This document shows, in pieces, positions 29,645 to 40,063 of a stretch of DNA of 64,000 nt (position 1 is the first letter of the stretch; each line of letters begins with the position of its first letter). The stretch is from Gracilaria gracilis. Its lineage: Eukaryota; Rhodophyta; Florideophyceae; Gracilariales; Gracilariaceae. Both the position numbers and the translations under genes were made by a program. The stretch is taken from assembly GCA_030374805.1 (NCBI GenBank), contig JARGSG010000214.1:62001-126000 (forward strand). The letters run 5' to 3'. Under the pieces are notes generated by a model. That model ran no database searches. It was not told the origin of the DNA and saw nothing but the letters and a program-made list of their open reading frames with translations.

Positions 29645-31312
29645 ATGGACTCAGAAAAGACAACAGAATGCTCCGAACTATCCAAGTTTTCACCACCCAT
29701 TGCTTTGGATAGTTCACAGGTTTCGGGCTGGAAGTCGCCTAACAGGTTATCACTCTTTAAGAGTAGAACTCTTCCCGACAATGGTGGTGTAGCCTTCGCA
29801 GGCGGACGCATTAGCGTTCTAAAGTGGCATCCACAAGTTGAAGGGATTTTAGCTACAGCGGCACACAGATCCGACCAACCAGTGCATGAAGTTCTTGAAT
29901 CGTATACTGGGACCGGCCACATTCAAATATGGTGCATTGGAAAGGGTAAAGCCGTTTGTCTGGGTGTCGTTCCGCATAATGGTGACTGTACCTGGGATCT
30001 GAAGTGGAGACCCACGATTGGAGATCCAGAATCGGGGAACGGGTGGAATGGAACATTTGCCGCAGCTCTTGGAGATGGAACTATCTTGATATGCTGCTTC
30101 AAGGGCATTAGTCGTCACTCGAATGGTTGCAACACAGAGTCGCGCCGAATTCCTGTTCTGCCTTGTTCACAAACCATCCTTCGGGCAAACACGGATGGTT
30201 CTCTGCAAAGACCTGTTCGTGTGGTGCAATGGTCCTTAGATGGCAAACGTCTTCTCGTTGGCTGTGTCACTGGTTCTTTGGAAGTATATGAATCATCCCC
30301 TTCTGAATCAGTATGGCCAAAATGGAGTGTTCCAGCTCAAGAGTCAATAGTGACGGATATAAGATGGGTGAATCGGTATCTATTTTGTTGTTTAGGGACA
30401 TCATGTGCTCTTCGACTGCGAGATATCCGTGATCCAATTGCTACAATTGAGCAGAATGCCGAAGGACTGGCGGGAAGCCTTAGTATGTGCATGGCAGAAC
30501 CTAACGTTGCAGTGGTCGGAGGAGATACAGGTCACCTCCGTGTAGTGAGACTGTGTGGAACGGATAACTTCAAAGCTAAGGATCCAGTACGAAGAGTATA
30601 TGTACAGGGGAACTCGTTTAGAACGATGCAGTCTGTTAGTGCGCCACACAATGGGCTTTCTCGAAGCCTTGTGTTCACTGGAGGTTGTGAGGGAATTCTG
30701 CACGAAATCGCCTTCCCTCGACCTTTATGGCTGGGATATGAACAGAGCAGCATATCCAAGACGAAGATAGGACAACTTCTTAGATGGCGTGTTCACGACA
30801 GTTCGCCAAACAAAAGTGATAACCATTTGACTCTACTGCTCACCATTGGTACCAGCGGTACCTCGACTATTGATAGTGCCCCCAAAAGTGCACAAGGCAA
30901 CGAACGGCAGGCTGTCGATGAAACTCAGAACAGCGTACAACGAGTGCAAAAGAGCACTACTCAGCAAAGAACACGGAAGATCAGTGGCCCAAGCGGGGAC
31001 GACAAGCCTCTATTTGGCACAGCTTATCATCAATCTGTAACAATAACCCGAGTTGACGTGAGCATTCCCGATAGAAGAGTTGCCGTTGGTATAGACGGAG
31101 GTATCATTACGTGGCTGCAATTGAATCATAAGCTGTTCGAGTCTTCTCTCGTTCGCACGAAGCCGCCGTCAACGAAGAAGGGAAAAAGATCTTCCAGCAA
31201 GACAATGGAAGTTAAAACTGAGGACAATACGGTCCCCAACGAATTACATGGGGAGGCTGATCATGAATACAATGATGGCCCTCTTGCAGACGAGAACGCA
31301 CCCGAAAGTTGA
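29645..31312 (+). CDS. WD40 protein, TFIIIC 110 kDa-like (GTF3C2/Tfc6 family)
   Basis: Protein of 555 residues. It forms a divergent WD40 propeller: GGRISVLKWHPQVEGILATAAH, GHIQIWCIG, NGDCTWDLKWRPTIGD followed by FAAALGDGTILICCF, VRVVQWSLDGKRLLVGCVTGSLEVY, then weaker blades. The pattern of a WDLKW blade followed by a loop with G-hydrophobic-AALGDG resembles the propeller of TFIIIC subunit GTF3C2 (yeast Tfc6). The C-terminal ~80 residues are basic (KKGKRSSSK) then acidic. If correct, it would act in RNA polymerase III initiation. The alternative is an unassigned WD40 scaffold; the family call is tentative. Confidence 0.55.
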   Translation: MDSEKTTECSELSKFSPPIALDSSQVSGWKSPNRLSLFKSRTLPDNGGVAFAGGRISVLKWHPQVEGILATAAHRSDQPVHEVLESYTGTGHIQIWCIGKGKAVCLGVVPHNGDCTWDLKWRPTIGDPESGNGWNGTFAAALGDGTILICCFKGISRHSNGCNTESRRIPVLPCSQTILRANTDGSLQRPVRVVQWSLDGKRLLVGCVTGSLEVYESSPSESVWPKWSVPAQESIVTDIRWVNRYLFCCLGTSCALRLRDIRDPIATIEQNAEGLAGSLSMCMAEPNVAVVGGDTGHLRVVRLCGTDNFKAKDPVRRVYVQGNSFRTMQSVSAPHNGLSRSLVFTGGCEGILHEIAFPRPLWLGYEQSSISKTKIGQLLRWRVHDSSPNKSDNHLTLLLTIGTSGTSTIDSAPKSAQGNERQAVDETQNSVQRVQKSTTQQRTRKISGPSGDDKPLFGTAYHQSVTITRVDVSIPDRRVAVGIDGGIITWLQLNHKLFESSLVRTKPPSTKKGKRSSSKTMEVKTEDNTVPNELHGEADHEYNDGPLADENAPES

Positions 31313-32129
31313 TTATAAGACGAGCTTTGAAAGTGTACAATGTTGCAAGGGAACATATATACGTATTCGGAACGATGGTACGGGGTGCTTAAAACCTGAA
31401 CATGTTTGAGTCAATGTCATGAACCTTTGTCAAACATCACCGGTACGCGTTATCGAAGTTTATGGGTTGTATAGCAAGGTGATAAATGAACGATAGGAGA
31501 CTATTGGTGCGGTTTCGGGTTCTGTTAATCGGCGAACAACGTCAAACAAGCGTGCTATGTGCATATGTTTACAGGCAATACACATTTTGTTTTAGTCCGC
31601 CAATGCTAGACACTCTTGTTCCTTTGAAAGTACAGTAGGGGAACATCATATGTTAAACGGCACGGGCCAGATGGGGCCTGAAGCGAGTCACCCTTGGATG
31701 CTATGATCACAAAATGTGTAGACAGGGCCAAGAATGAGACAAACAAGATCGAGTTGTTCACTGAAATCGACTCCATAGACCACATCGTCTCCGAGAAGAA
31801 GTTCATCTTCAAGTGGTCCGCACTACTATCAGACTCACATCCACACAATAGCAATGGCTCTTGGCTTGCCGGTTTGACCGAAAGGTTGGCACCATCTTGA
31901 TTCTGTTGACCCGCGTACCCTTCTGGCATCTTTGAAGAAGATTGCTTATCCACCATAAACTGCAGCGTTGCCAGACTATCCACGTGACAACTGGTCTCTA
32001 GACATTTATGTGCCCTGTTCTTCTTGGCTCGAAAGCTTCGACCAATTTCTACCTCTCAAGCTCTGATAAATCAGGAAGCTGGGGCTGAAGAATTGACAAA
32101 AGGAGTGACTGAGTGGTACAGGGGTTTAG
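31313..32129. other. gap with one weak minus-strand candidate
   Basis: The only frame of note is 31606-31956 on the minus strand, listed separately with low confidence. The rest shows nothing recognisable. Confidence 0.45.
31606..31956 (-). CDS. weak candidate: 116-residue protein with one hydrophobic segment
   Basis: Frame from ATG at 31954-31956 to a stop at 31606. It contains one hydrophobic stretch (NNSILFVSFLALSTHFVIIAS) and otherwise Ser- and Gln-rich sequence. There is no domain, promoter signal or leader tract. It lies between two plus-strand genes and may be a chance frame. Confidence 0.25.
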   Translation of the reverse strand: MVDKQSSSKMPEGYAGQQNQDGANLSVKPASQEPLLLCGCESDSSADHLKMNFFSETMWSMESISVNNSILFVSFLALSTHFVIIASKGDSLQAPSGPCRLTYDVPLLYFQRNKSV

Positions 32130-32927
32130 ATGGCTTGTACCAAAACGAAGCAGAAGCCTAATCTGGGTGTAACAGATGTTCTCACGTTTGCACTATGCAT
32201 TTTGGTGATGTTCCAAGCGTTCTCTTCAAGCAGATCTACTCGATTTGAGTCAGCCCATGCTTCGCCCGAGCCCACACCACGGGTTCAAGGCGGAGTGAGA
32301 TTAGTGGCCAATATTAGTGCTAAGAATCCACGCGGAACGATTTTCACATGCGTGACTCCCAAATTCTACTACACGAAGCACTTTCTCTACTCTTATACGG
32401 GAATCGGATTCGACGTCAGGGTTTATGAGGCGGATAAAGTTCGTTTGAATGGAGAGAAGTTGCCAATTCATTGGTGCCGTGTTCGATTGCTTGCTAAAGA
32501 TTATGACATTGGTGCCGCTCCGTTGATATACTCAGATGCAGATACGCGGGTAAATGTTACAGAGTTAGAGAAATGGATGCCACCATATGTTGACTACGAC
32601 GGTGTGATAATTATGAACGGTACCGCACGACGTGCGCATGAGATTCGGACGAACTGGTTTGTGCTTCCGGTTCCGAAGGGCGAAAGAACGATGAAGGTTC
32701 TTAAGAACTGGGCTTCGCACGCGAGGGATGTGGGGCTACAAGATCAGCTGGTGATCAACGAACTATATCCAAGCTGCGATGAGAATAAAGGCGTCTTGTG
32801 CCGGGATTACCAGAGAGTTGGTATCACTAGCTGGCATTGCGGATCACACAACCGTTCCAGAGCTTCCTGCATGCAAGATATGATACACCTCAGAGAAAAG
32901 ATTCCGAAGTATAGAAAGAGCTTGTGA
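32130..32927 (+). CDS. type II membrane glycosyltransferase-like protein
   Basis: Protein of 265 residues. A short basic N-terminus (TKTKQKPN) precedes one membrane anchor at ~15-31 (DVLTFALCILVMFQAF), then a Ser/Pro stem, the topology of Golgi glycosyltransferases. The luminal domain has a DxD-type motif PLIYSDADTRV (Asp136, Asp138), which in nucleotide-sugar transferases binds the metal and donor. Later parts (RTNWFVLPVPKG, LQDQLVINELYP, GITSWHCGSH) fit the acceptor side of GT-A folds such as GT34 or GT77-like enzymes. It may act on secreted polysaccharide or glycoproteins. The exact CAZy family is not assigned. Confidence 0.72.
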   Translation: MACTKTKQKPNLGVTDVLTFALCILVMFQAFSSSRSTRFESAHASPEPTPRVQGGVRLVANISAKNPRGTIFTCVTPKFYYTKHFLYSYTGIGFDVRVYEADKVRLNGEKLPIHWCRVRLLAKDYDIGAAPLIYSDADTRVNVTELEKWMPPYVDYDGVIIMNGTARRAHEIRTNWFVLPVPKGERTMKVLKNWASHARDVGLQDQLVINELYPSCDENKGVLCRDYQRVGITSWHCGSHNRSRASCMQDMIHLREKIPKYRKSL

Positions 32928-33375
32928 TCAGAGAGAGAGAGAGCCCTCCCTTGGGCATGATGAAGGGGTGGAATTGCCTGGCAATGAGAGAACAGAAGGC
33001 CGGTAAAAAAAGACGCGTACAAACGAAGTGACGCTTGGCGAAATGGCTGTCTACCGGCACGGGGCGCAAAGAGCGCATCCGCGAAGGCGCGGTGATGGCG
33101 AAGCACTGGACTGAGAGAGGCCGAACAGAGCACGCGATCGGTCAACCTTTTTGTGCCACGTGCATATTATGATATACACAAGTTTGCTGTTCCAGCGTTC
33201 ATTGCTTTTAAACACCCGATTGGGTTTTCAGCTCTCCAACGAGCCTGTCCTCCACACTTTTCATTCGTTCTGTCGGACGCAGGAATTCGATTGCTCGAAA
33301 GGAAGGCCCCTCAGCACAATCGACAACTGCTTCGCCGCTCATGGATGAACTCATTGGGTTTGCTGCACAAACAAA
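32928..33375. other. gap, nothing recognised
   Basis: About 450 bases between two plus-strand genes, starting with a GA repeat. It should hold the promoter of the next gene. No gene is supported. Confidence 0.45.
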
Positions 33376-35865
33376 ATGGGCTCCGTCACTCACGAAGATG
33401 TTCATCATCTGGAAAAGTTTCTGAAAAGCCGCCAAGCCGTGAGTGTGGTCGATGCGGTATCTATTGTCGCTCGCATTGTCGAGAATGCAGCTCGCCCAGA
33501 TGCAGCCTCTCCGTCATCCATTGCAATTGCTCGAAAAGTTTTGGCGGACCTGCTTGAAAATCCCTCGCCGAATGCAATCCCCAAGCTCTTGGACATATGC
33601 TCCTTAAACACTTCATTTCAAGTCTTGGACGTGTTTGTTCTGACCTCTGCGGCGTGGAAGGCATTAGTGGCAGCCTTCATTGCCAAGGACGCGTCGCTTT
33701 CAACAAAAACTGCTTTTGGCGTCATCCAGTGCGCGCTGCGAAGTGCTCTTCTCATGCTGGTCCGTGCGGTTTCTGTGCAGCATGGGATAAGGTCATCCGA
33801 TGTACCGGACATTGCTCGATGCGTGAAGATTACCAAATTCTATTGCATCAATGCAGCAAAGTGTTCAAAGGCGTTACTGTTGTCGGACAATCGCGATGAG
33901 TCTTGTTCTGATCAGCTTGCCGATGCGCTCTCTCACGCCATGCAGTTGGTGGCAGTCACATCTCACATTTTGTTGTTCGATCCAGTGCTGGATTCGTCAA
34001 CTTTACTAAGCATTCAGGAGCAACTTTGTCCTCTAATCGGCACCACTCTAGGATGTATTTTGCGCATGATCCATCAAGTCTCAGACGACAAGTCTAGCTC
34101 TAAGGCAGTTGCGTTATTCGTAAAATGTCGTGACAAGTTTGCAAACACTTCCAACTTTCTGGCAAGCTGCTTTGAGGATATAGCCAATCATTCCTTTCTT
34201 CTTCTTGCGATGCTTCACGTTATGCGATGGGAAGTCAGCGAGATTGATCCCGAAGCCAACAAATCCGAACCTTTAAACGACATGCATGACCGAAGATGGT
34301 CTTTCTTCAAGACTTGCTTGCTCCCAAATCTGTTTCAACTCTGTGAGCATGCGTATGCGGAACTAGTATTGCTACGAGAACGAGCAACTGGTCAGCCATA
34401 CTTGGACACCATTAGTTCATCCGTGGCGCAATGTATTGTTTTAGCATGTGGATTACGACCGAAAGAGGACGATCGGCTAAACATGGTTTACTTTCTTCTT
34501 CAGCAGATAAGCGATTCTAATCCTGCCTCTGCCTATATCGCACATGAAAGCCTGCAGAGTATGTATGAGAATTCTTTTAATGACCAAGGAAAGGAGAATC
34601 TCATAGCAATGCTATGTAGATATCTACGAGTGGCCTTTGCGATCGAGTCATCTCATCTCGAAAGCCGCTGGATTCCTCTCTTGACTGAATTGCTTGCCAA
34701 GCATTTTGTTCGTTTCGGAACCGAAAAAAAGCTATCTCGTCTTCTTAACTGGACACCAGGGAGCGAGGATAGGGGAAGCAAAAAAAAAATGAATGACGCA
34801 CCGGATCCACTGGCATTGCGTATGTTAAGCTCGCTTTCTACACATATGGTGAACCAGTTCAGGGAATCCAAAGAATTAAACGGTACTCAAAAGAAAGAGA
34901 ATGACGGCCACGAAGAAAGTGACCTGTTCCAGAAATTGTTGATCCTCCTGACAGAAGATGAAAAGAGCCTTACGCCGGTAAAGGTGAAGGAAGACATTTG
35001 TAAGATGTGCACGGGTGAAAACACACCTGCATGGGCGATCCCACTTATCCCATTCGTTTCGGATGCAAAGGCGGTAAATGCGATGGCCCTGAGACACATA
35101 GCTAAAGAAGCGTCTTTAGTGGGACTATGCGCAGCTCTAAACATCTTGCAACCATCATCCATGACATCGAAAGAGATCGAGTCTGTATGCAAACTGTCAA
35201 CTTCGCTACTGGATAGACATGGCTATGCCATTGGTCCAGCTATTGCAGCTTTTGTTTCTAGGTCGTCTTCCATGCTCCATGGTTCTGTGTCCGTCGCAGA
35301 TTGGCAGTACTTGAGCAACGCGCTAGACCAAACGGTCACGAGTGTTTTGCAAGCCGCGAGAAAAGATCCACATTGGTCCGTGGTATCAAGCTTGACCTTG
35401 TATCATGCAGCAATGACCCTATCACAGATACGCTCACTATCTGTTCCCCAGAAAGACCGAAATACGCTAATCACGCTCCCTGACAGCATCCTGCCTTTAG
35501 CCGAAGAAGCGCTAGAAAGACTCAAGATTTCTAAGAATGCCAGTCTAACGCTAGGCGGAAGGGGTCTTGTGAATGAGAGATTAGCGGCAGAACGCGAAAT
35601 CAGGTTAGTCAGAGCCAGAACGAGGACGCTCCAACGCAGTGATGGTGATGTTGGTGTTGATTTGGTGGAAACTTTAAGGCTGGCAAGGAGTGGTGTTTCG
35701 GAATGCCTTTGCGATCTGTTGAACGAAAGGAATGGTGATGCGGATCACTTCGAAGTGAAATCAGAAATCCGGAGTTTGCAAGTTCTTCTTGGTGTTGCAT
35801 CTCAGCTGTACCCTGACTGTGAAAAGGAGCCACCCGCAGCAGAAGCGAGTGAAAAAGACTGTTAA
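33376..35865 (+). CDS. large alpha-helical protein of unknown function
   Basis: Protein of 829 residues. Almost the whole length is made of amphipathic helices rich in Leu, Ala and Ser (for example ARKVLADLLENPSPNAIPKLLDICS), as in HEAT-like solenoids, with no motif I can name. There is a charged low-complexity break at ~470-480 (a KKK run) and at ~505-520. There is no signal, transit peptide or membrane segment, so it is probably nuclear or cytosolic. Length and helical character would suit families such as FIRRM/C1orf112, but I see no diagnostic motif and do not claim it. Confidence 0.75.
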   Translation: MGSVTHEDVHHLEKFLKSRQAVSVVDAVSIVARIVENAARPDAASPSSIAIARKVLADLLENPSPNAIPKLLDICSLNTSFQVLDVFVLTSAAWKALVAAFIAKDASLSTKTAFGVIQCALRSALLMLVRAVSVQHGIRSSDVPDIARCVKITKFYCINAAKCSKALLLSDNRDESCSDQLADALSHAMQLVAVTSHILLFDPVLDSSTLLSIQEQLCPLIGTTLGCILRMIHQVSDDKSSSKAVALFVKCRDKFANTSNFLASCFEDIANHSFLLLAMLHVMRWEVSEIDPEANKSEPLNDMHDRRWSFFKTCLLPNLFQLCEHAYAELVLLRERATGQPYLDTISSSVAQCIVLACGLRPKEDDRLNMVYFLLQQISDSNPASAYIAHESLQSMYENSFNDQGKENLIAMLCRYLRVAFAIESSHLESRWIPLLTELLAKHFVRFGTEKKLSRLLNWTPGSEDRGSKKKMNDAPDPLALRMLSSLSTHMVNQFRESKELNGTQKKENDGHEESDLFQKLLILLTEDEKSLTPVKVKEDICKMCTGENTPAWAIPLIPFVSDAKAVNAMALRHIAKEASLVGLCAALNILQPSSMTSKEIESVCKLSTSLLDRHGYAIGPAIAAFVSRSSSMLHGSVSVADWQYLSNALDQTVTSVLQAARKDPHWSVVSSLTLYHAAMTLSQIRSLSVPQKDRNTLITLPDSILPLAEEALERLKISKNASLTLGGRGLVNERLAAEREIRLVRARTRTLQRSDGDVGVDLVETLRLARSGVSECLCDLLNERNGDADHFEVKSEIRSLQVLLGVASQLYPDCEKEPPAAEASEKDC

Positions 35866-37304
35866 CCACTAATATTTCTCTTTCACTGGTCTTGACTTCC
35901 CCGTGGAAAAGGGCATACGAGTTCGGGTATTTGAGTCGATGTAGTCCCCGTTCTGTGCCAAGAGGAGAGGTTCTCAATGTGCCACGGGGCGAATTCGTTT
36001 GTCTTTGCAGTCCTTCCCCACAAAAAGCACCGTGCTTGTCAAAGGCGTAGCGGAATACGCAGACAAAGCACTTGTCATCTACGTTATCGCCTATCAGTGA
36101 TATAGGCTATCACCCTTTCAGATGCCGTATGTAAAGAAATGTATAAAGTTCAGTGAATCCGAATGTGAGCGTCGATAAAGCACTGGTAACAGTTTGGTGT
36201 CCGTCGTACCTCTATGTTCGGAAAGACGTTTGCAAAGTGTTCTCAGGAGAAAGGGTGTTCCACGCGTTTAAACATGGCCAAGCTCTGCGGAGCGATGACA
36301 CACGAATCTAAGCGATACACTTCTCGTCTTTCCCACCCTCTGTTGTCTATGCAAGGGAAGCACCTGAGTTCTACACGTGCAATTTCTTCTTCGCTACGGT
36401 CTCTATCGCCGCTGATTCCGGGACGACGGGAGATCTATCTGTCACCTATTTATCTCTTGGGGAAGGCCAAAAACTTAGACGGCAAGTGCTTGCTCACATC
36501 TGTCAAGGGCTTTCCTGCAACAGCCGAGTACCCATACAATGCGCGATTTATACAAGCAGATAGTGTAACACAGAGCATTTGCCTCTGTCTTCCAGTGCAG
36601 AGAGAGGTGGTTGTCGGCCGAAGACAAAGACCTCTCTCTGGCCCGGATTCACGTTGTTCGTATTCACGTCTCGGGAAACAAGCTACATTAGAGAGGAAAC
36701 CGTTCGTGGTAACCATGCTTTGACCATCAAAGGTTTACCCTTGGTACCGTTGTAATCTGAAGCCGCCGCTTCGGAGGTGTGGGATAAATTGCGCTCTAAA
36801 CTTCAAATAGTTGCATAGGTCGTATTTCGGTTTCAAAAACGATAACCCACATTTGCATACAAGGGTACGGTTTGCGTACTACGCAAGGGTATCTACTCAG
36901 CGCTTGGAGATCAAGTCTCCGGCCAGGGTTCAGGTTAGCGTTTTACTCTCGGATCGTCACGGATTATCCATCTGACCAATTCTGGTCGTAGTTCCCTTTC
37001 CACGCAGACTGTATATAGACCAAACATGAAATGACCCGCCTTTGAACTGAGAAATACATCGAGAAGCCTTTCTACCTCTTTGGGTGGGACTGAACCTCTC
37101 TTTACGCACTATCAAACTCTTTGTGCTGCGTGCAACATATTGACCAACTTCGGATTGAACCATTTTTCACGAGATATTCACTCACCACTGGTTTCCATTT
37201 GACCCAGTTCGTCAGTTGCGAACGCATGAAGAACAAACTTGAATTTGACAGTTGCTCAATAACCCCTTGTAACGTCAAACTGAAGTCGAGCTGGTTTGAA
37301 TTAG
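35866..37304. other. 1.4 kb gap with one weak open frame
   Basis: Low-GC sequence between the helical protein and tRNase Z. It contains one unbroken 169-codon frame (36214-36723, listed separately) and a short hairpin with GCCGCC-type arms near 36760-36775. Nothing else is recognised. Confidence 0.45.
36214..36723 (+). CDS. weak candidate: 169-residue open frame, unknown
   Basis: An ATG-led frame of 169 codons in a region of moderate GC, longer than expected by chance there. The translation is basic (many Arg, Lys, Ser) with no domain, no membrane segment and no composition typical of the neighbours. A plastid or mitochondrial leader is conceivable (KCSQEKGCSTRLNMAK) but not convincing. Confidence 0.25.
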   Translation: MFGKTFAKCSQEKGCSTRLNMAKLCGAMTHESKRYTSRLSHPLLSMQGKHLSSTRAISSSLRSLSPLIPGRREIYLSPIYLLGKAKNLDGKCLLTSVKGFPATAEYPYNARFIQADSVTQSICLCLPVQREVVVGRRQRPLSGPDSRCSYSRLGKQATLERKPFVVTML

Positions 37305-39647
37305 ATGTATGCTTTCATCCATGTAGGCTTGACATGGTTGCCTCATCGACGCAGTCTGAGCTCATATAACCAATTCTTTCGACTGAATGTTTGCAATCGC
37401 GCTGAAAGAAGCGGCAAAATCTTCATGGTTGGACAAACAAACTCTACAGACAGTTTAAATTCTGAGAGCGGTGGTTCCAGAAGGCGGAAAAAGACATCCG
37501 GCCATGAGAAGAAGCGAAATTCGAAAAGAGGCGCGCTCGACGAAGACCCTGTCGCTGAAATGACCAGATACGACCCCCCCAGTCCATATATTGACTTAGG
37601 TGCCCCACCATCGGAAGCGAAGGGTTTCTATGCATGGTCCGAAGAAGACGAAGAATACTATCGCCACTTCCGAGAGCTGGACTTGACCTACCAAGCACCC
37701 GATGATGTGACAGTAGAGGATCTTGCGCCCGTCCCACGGCCGATGGGTCGAGACGGAAAACCGGCCATGTATGATGCTGCTGTGCGTTATGATGAAGATA
37801 GCGGGGAATGGGTCCCTACAACTGAGGAAGAAGAAGAATTGTTGCGGACTTCATCTCCTATCATTGATCCATATTTCATCCCTGAGGCCGGTGAATCTGA
37901 ATGTCCCACTTCGCTGGGAATCAATATTTCAAGCGAAGGTGTACCTGAAGAAGATTCAGATGAAGGCATCTCCTTCTCAAACGGCGATCCGGAGCTCGAA
38001 CATCCCCAACCATCCACTGCTTCAGAACATCGACGACGACCGCTAAAACTTCCTCCGGGAGGTTGGCGGGTAGTGCACTTAGGCACATCTTCTGCGGTTC
38101 CTACCCGAAAGCGGAATGTCTCATCGACTGCGTTTATAGTTGAGCCAAAGAAGTCGCCCAAAGACGAGAGCGAACCATCGATGTTTCTTGTCGACGTGGG
38201 GGAAAACACTGACTGGCAGCTTAGAGATTGTAACTGGTGCATGACCCATGGGTTTCGCTGGATTCGAGCCATTTTTATCACACATCTTCACGGGGACCAC
38301 ATATATGGTTTGCCGATGCTATTGCATGACATAGGGAAATATGCACAGTTCCGCCGTCGGCTTGCCTTAGAAAGTGGAGATGTTGACTCTGAGCCAATCA
38401 TACAAATATATGGTCCATATGGAATTCGCGGGTTCGTAAGATCTAGCTTATACTGGACGAATCCACTTGGAGTGCGATTCTCGGTCTCTGAACTAGTTCC
38501 ACGCGAGAACGATTTTGCTCATCTGAGAGGATGGGATGACGTACCAGAAGGGGGAAAGATTTATGTGGCTGAGTGCGGAAGTTCTGATGTTCAAGAAGGC
38601 TCAGGAGTTGACTTGCGAAGAGAATGTGCTCCACCTCACCCTGAAGAAGTTCGCGCGGAAGACGTGCATGCGAGCGAGGATGGATTGTGGCACGTTTGGA
38701 AACAAGAAGACGAAGAGATGCAACTCGAGGTCGTGGCGGCTCCATTGCGACATCGCTTGCCCTGCTTTGGTTATGTTTTCAGAGAATCAATTACTAAGGA
38801 TCTCAGTTCTGAAGAAGAAAGAGGTAATGATGACATTAGGGATGAGACCAGGGTAGCGGAGCAGAACGGAACGAGCAAACATGAGATGGATAGGAACGGT
38901 GTAGACGTGGTACAAGAGCAGCATGCAAACCCGAAGTTTGAAATCGACATGAAGAGGGCACGCGAACTTGGTGTGTATGGTTCGCAGTTCAAGGTTTTGA
39001 GAAGCGGACGTTCTGTCACAATGTCGAAGACGGGGATTGTAGTACGTCCCGAAGACGTTGCAATCTCATCAGAAGGAAATGAATTGAGACAAGTTCAAGG
39101 TGGCGCAGAAGACTCGAGCAAGCCACAATTGAAAGAGGACTCGGACAAGAAAACATTCGCGAGAAGTGCGACGATTCTTGGCGATACCTGTGACTCAAGT
39201 GCCATTGCAGATGCGGCCAGGAACACAGATTTGCTGGTTCATGAGGCTACCTTCACGCACAGTTTAAGAACAAAAGCTCGTATGTCGATGCACAGTACTG
39301 CTCGAATGACGGGTGAGTTTGGAAAGACTATAAACGCGAAGAAGATTGCTCTCACACACTTTTCAAGTAGATATGAGGGATTGGTTATGAATCAGAATGA
39401 AGAAGAGGATGGGGATTTTGATGAATTTGATGATGGAGATGAGGATCTAGCAAGTGCGAACTCTTTGGTAGCTGAGGCGAGACAGGGGTACGGGGACGGT
39501 AATGTGATTATTGTCGCGGCGGAAGACTTTATGGAGCATGATATCCCACCAGTTGATGGGATGGACGGTGACGGAGTGGCACTAGGAGAGGACGGTAATA
39601 GAGTAAATGAGTTTGTGAAAGAGGAGGGGGTCCTAAGGAAGTGCTGA
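37305..39647 (+). CDS. tRNase Z (ELAC-type), with long acidic extensions
   Basis: Protein of 780 residues. The metallo-beta-lactamase core starts at ~255 with HLGTSSAVPTRKRNVSS, then DVGE and the metal motif FITHLHGDHIYGLP (326-332 THLHGDH). It ends with LLVHEATF, an SMHSTARM His and IALTHFSSRY. These are the expected tRNase Z signatures for removing 3' trailers from pre-tRNAs. A ~250-residue N-terminal part is acidic and rich in Glu/Asp, and acidic inserts occur at ~520-560 and ~700-715. Two starts are possible: ATG at 37305 gives an Arg-rich leader that could target an organelle, while ATG at 37425 (MVGQTNSTDS) gives a cytosolic or nuclear form. Most residues before 250 have no family counterpart. 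Confidence 0.9.
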   Translation: MYAFIHVGLTWLPHRRSLSSYNQFFRLNVCNRAERSGKIFMVGQTNSTDSLNSESGGSRRRKKTSGHEKKRNSKRGALDEDPVAEMTRYDPPSPYIDLGAPPSEAKGFYAWSEEDEEYYRHFRELDLTYQAPDDVTVEDLAPVPRPMGRDGKPAMYDAAVRYDEDSGEWVPTTEEEEELLRTSSPIIDPYFIPEAGESECPTSLGINISSEGVPEEDSDEGISFSNGDPELEHPQPSTASEHRRRPLKLPPGGWRVVHLGTSSAVPTRKRNVSSTAFIVEPKKSPKDESEPSMFLVDVGENTDWQLRDCNWCMTHGFRWIRAIFITHLHGDHIYGLPMLLHDIGKYAQFRRRLALESGDVDSEPIIQIYGPYGIRGFVRSSLYWTNPLGVRFSVSELVPRENDFAHLRGWDDVPEGGKIYVAECGSSDVQEGSGVDLRRECAPPHPEEVRAEDVHASEDGLWHVWKQEDEEMQLEVVAAPLRHRLPCFGYVFRESITKDLSSEEERGNDDIRDETRVAEQNGTSKHEMDRNGVDVVQEQHANPKFEIDMKRARELGVYGSQFKVLRSGRSVTMSKTGIVVRPEDVAISSEGNELRQVQGGAEDSSKPQLKEDSDKKTFARSATILGDTCDSSAIADAARNTDLLVHEATFTHSLRTKARMSMHSTARMTGEFGKTINAKKIALTHFSSRYEGLVMNQNEEEDGDFDEFDDGDEDLASANSLVAEARQGYGDGNVIIVAAEDFMEHDIPPVDGMDGDGVALGEDGNRVNEFVKEEGVLRKC

Positions 39648-40063
39648 AAGGTTGTTTTTTGCGAGCTATGAGATAAGGCTTTGGTTTGGTGCGTTTGTTC
39701 TTCGCCTTTGAAAGACTAGGATGATTACTTGTAACAAAGGTTTAGGCTTTAACTGTCTGCAATGTGCGATAGATTGTGTGTTCTAACAAGAGGACCGCAC
39801 GCCCAAAGAGTTGATCCTTCTCGTCGTCCTCGAGGACAATTCCCTGATGCATGCTGATTTCAGGTTCGACTTTGTGAAGGTCAATTTAAGCGAAAAACAG
39901 GTTTTTGACAGACAAGCACGACCTTGCTTCAATTCTTCCTTCGTAGATCTCTGAGAGCCTGTGATCAGACCAGCGTACTCCAGCCCTGTTCATTCGTATC
40001 AACAATCCTTCACCGCAATAAGGACATCCCCCAACAGCACCGTGATCATCGATCAATTCAGAA
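39648..40063. other. gap, nothing recognised
   Basis: About 420 bases between tRNase Z and the neugrin-like gene. No gene or strong signal is seen. Confidence 0.45.
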
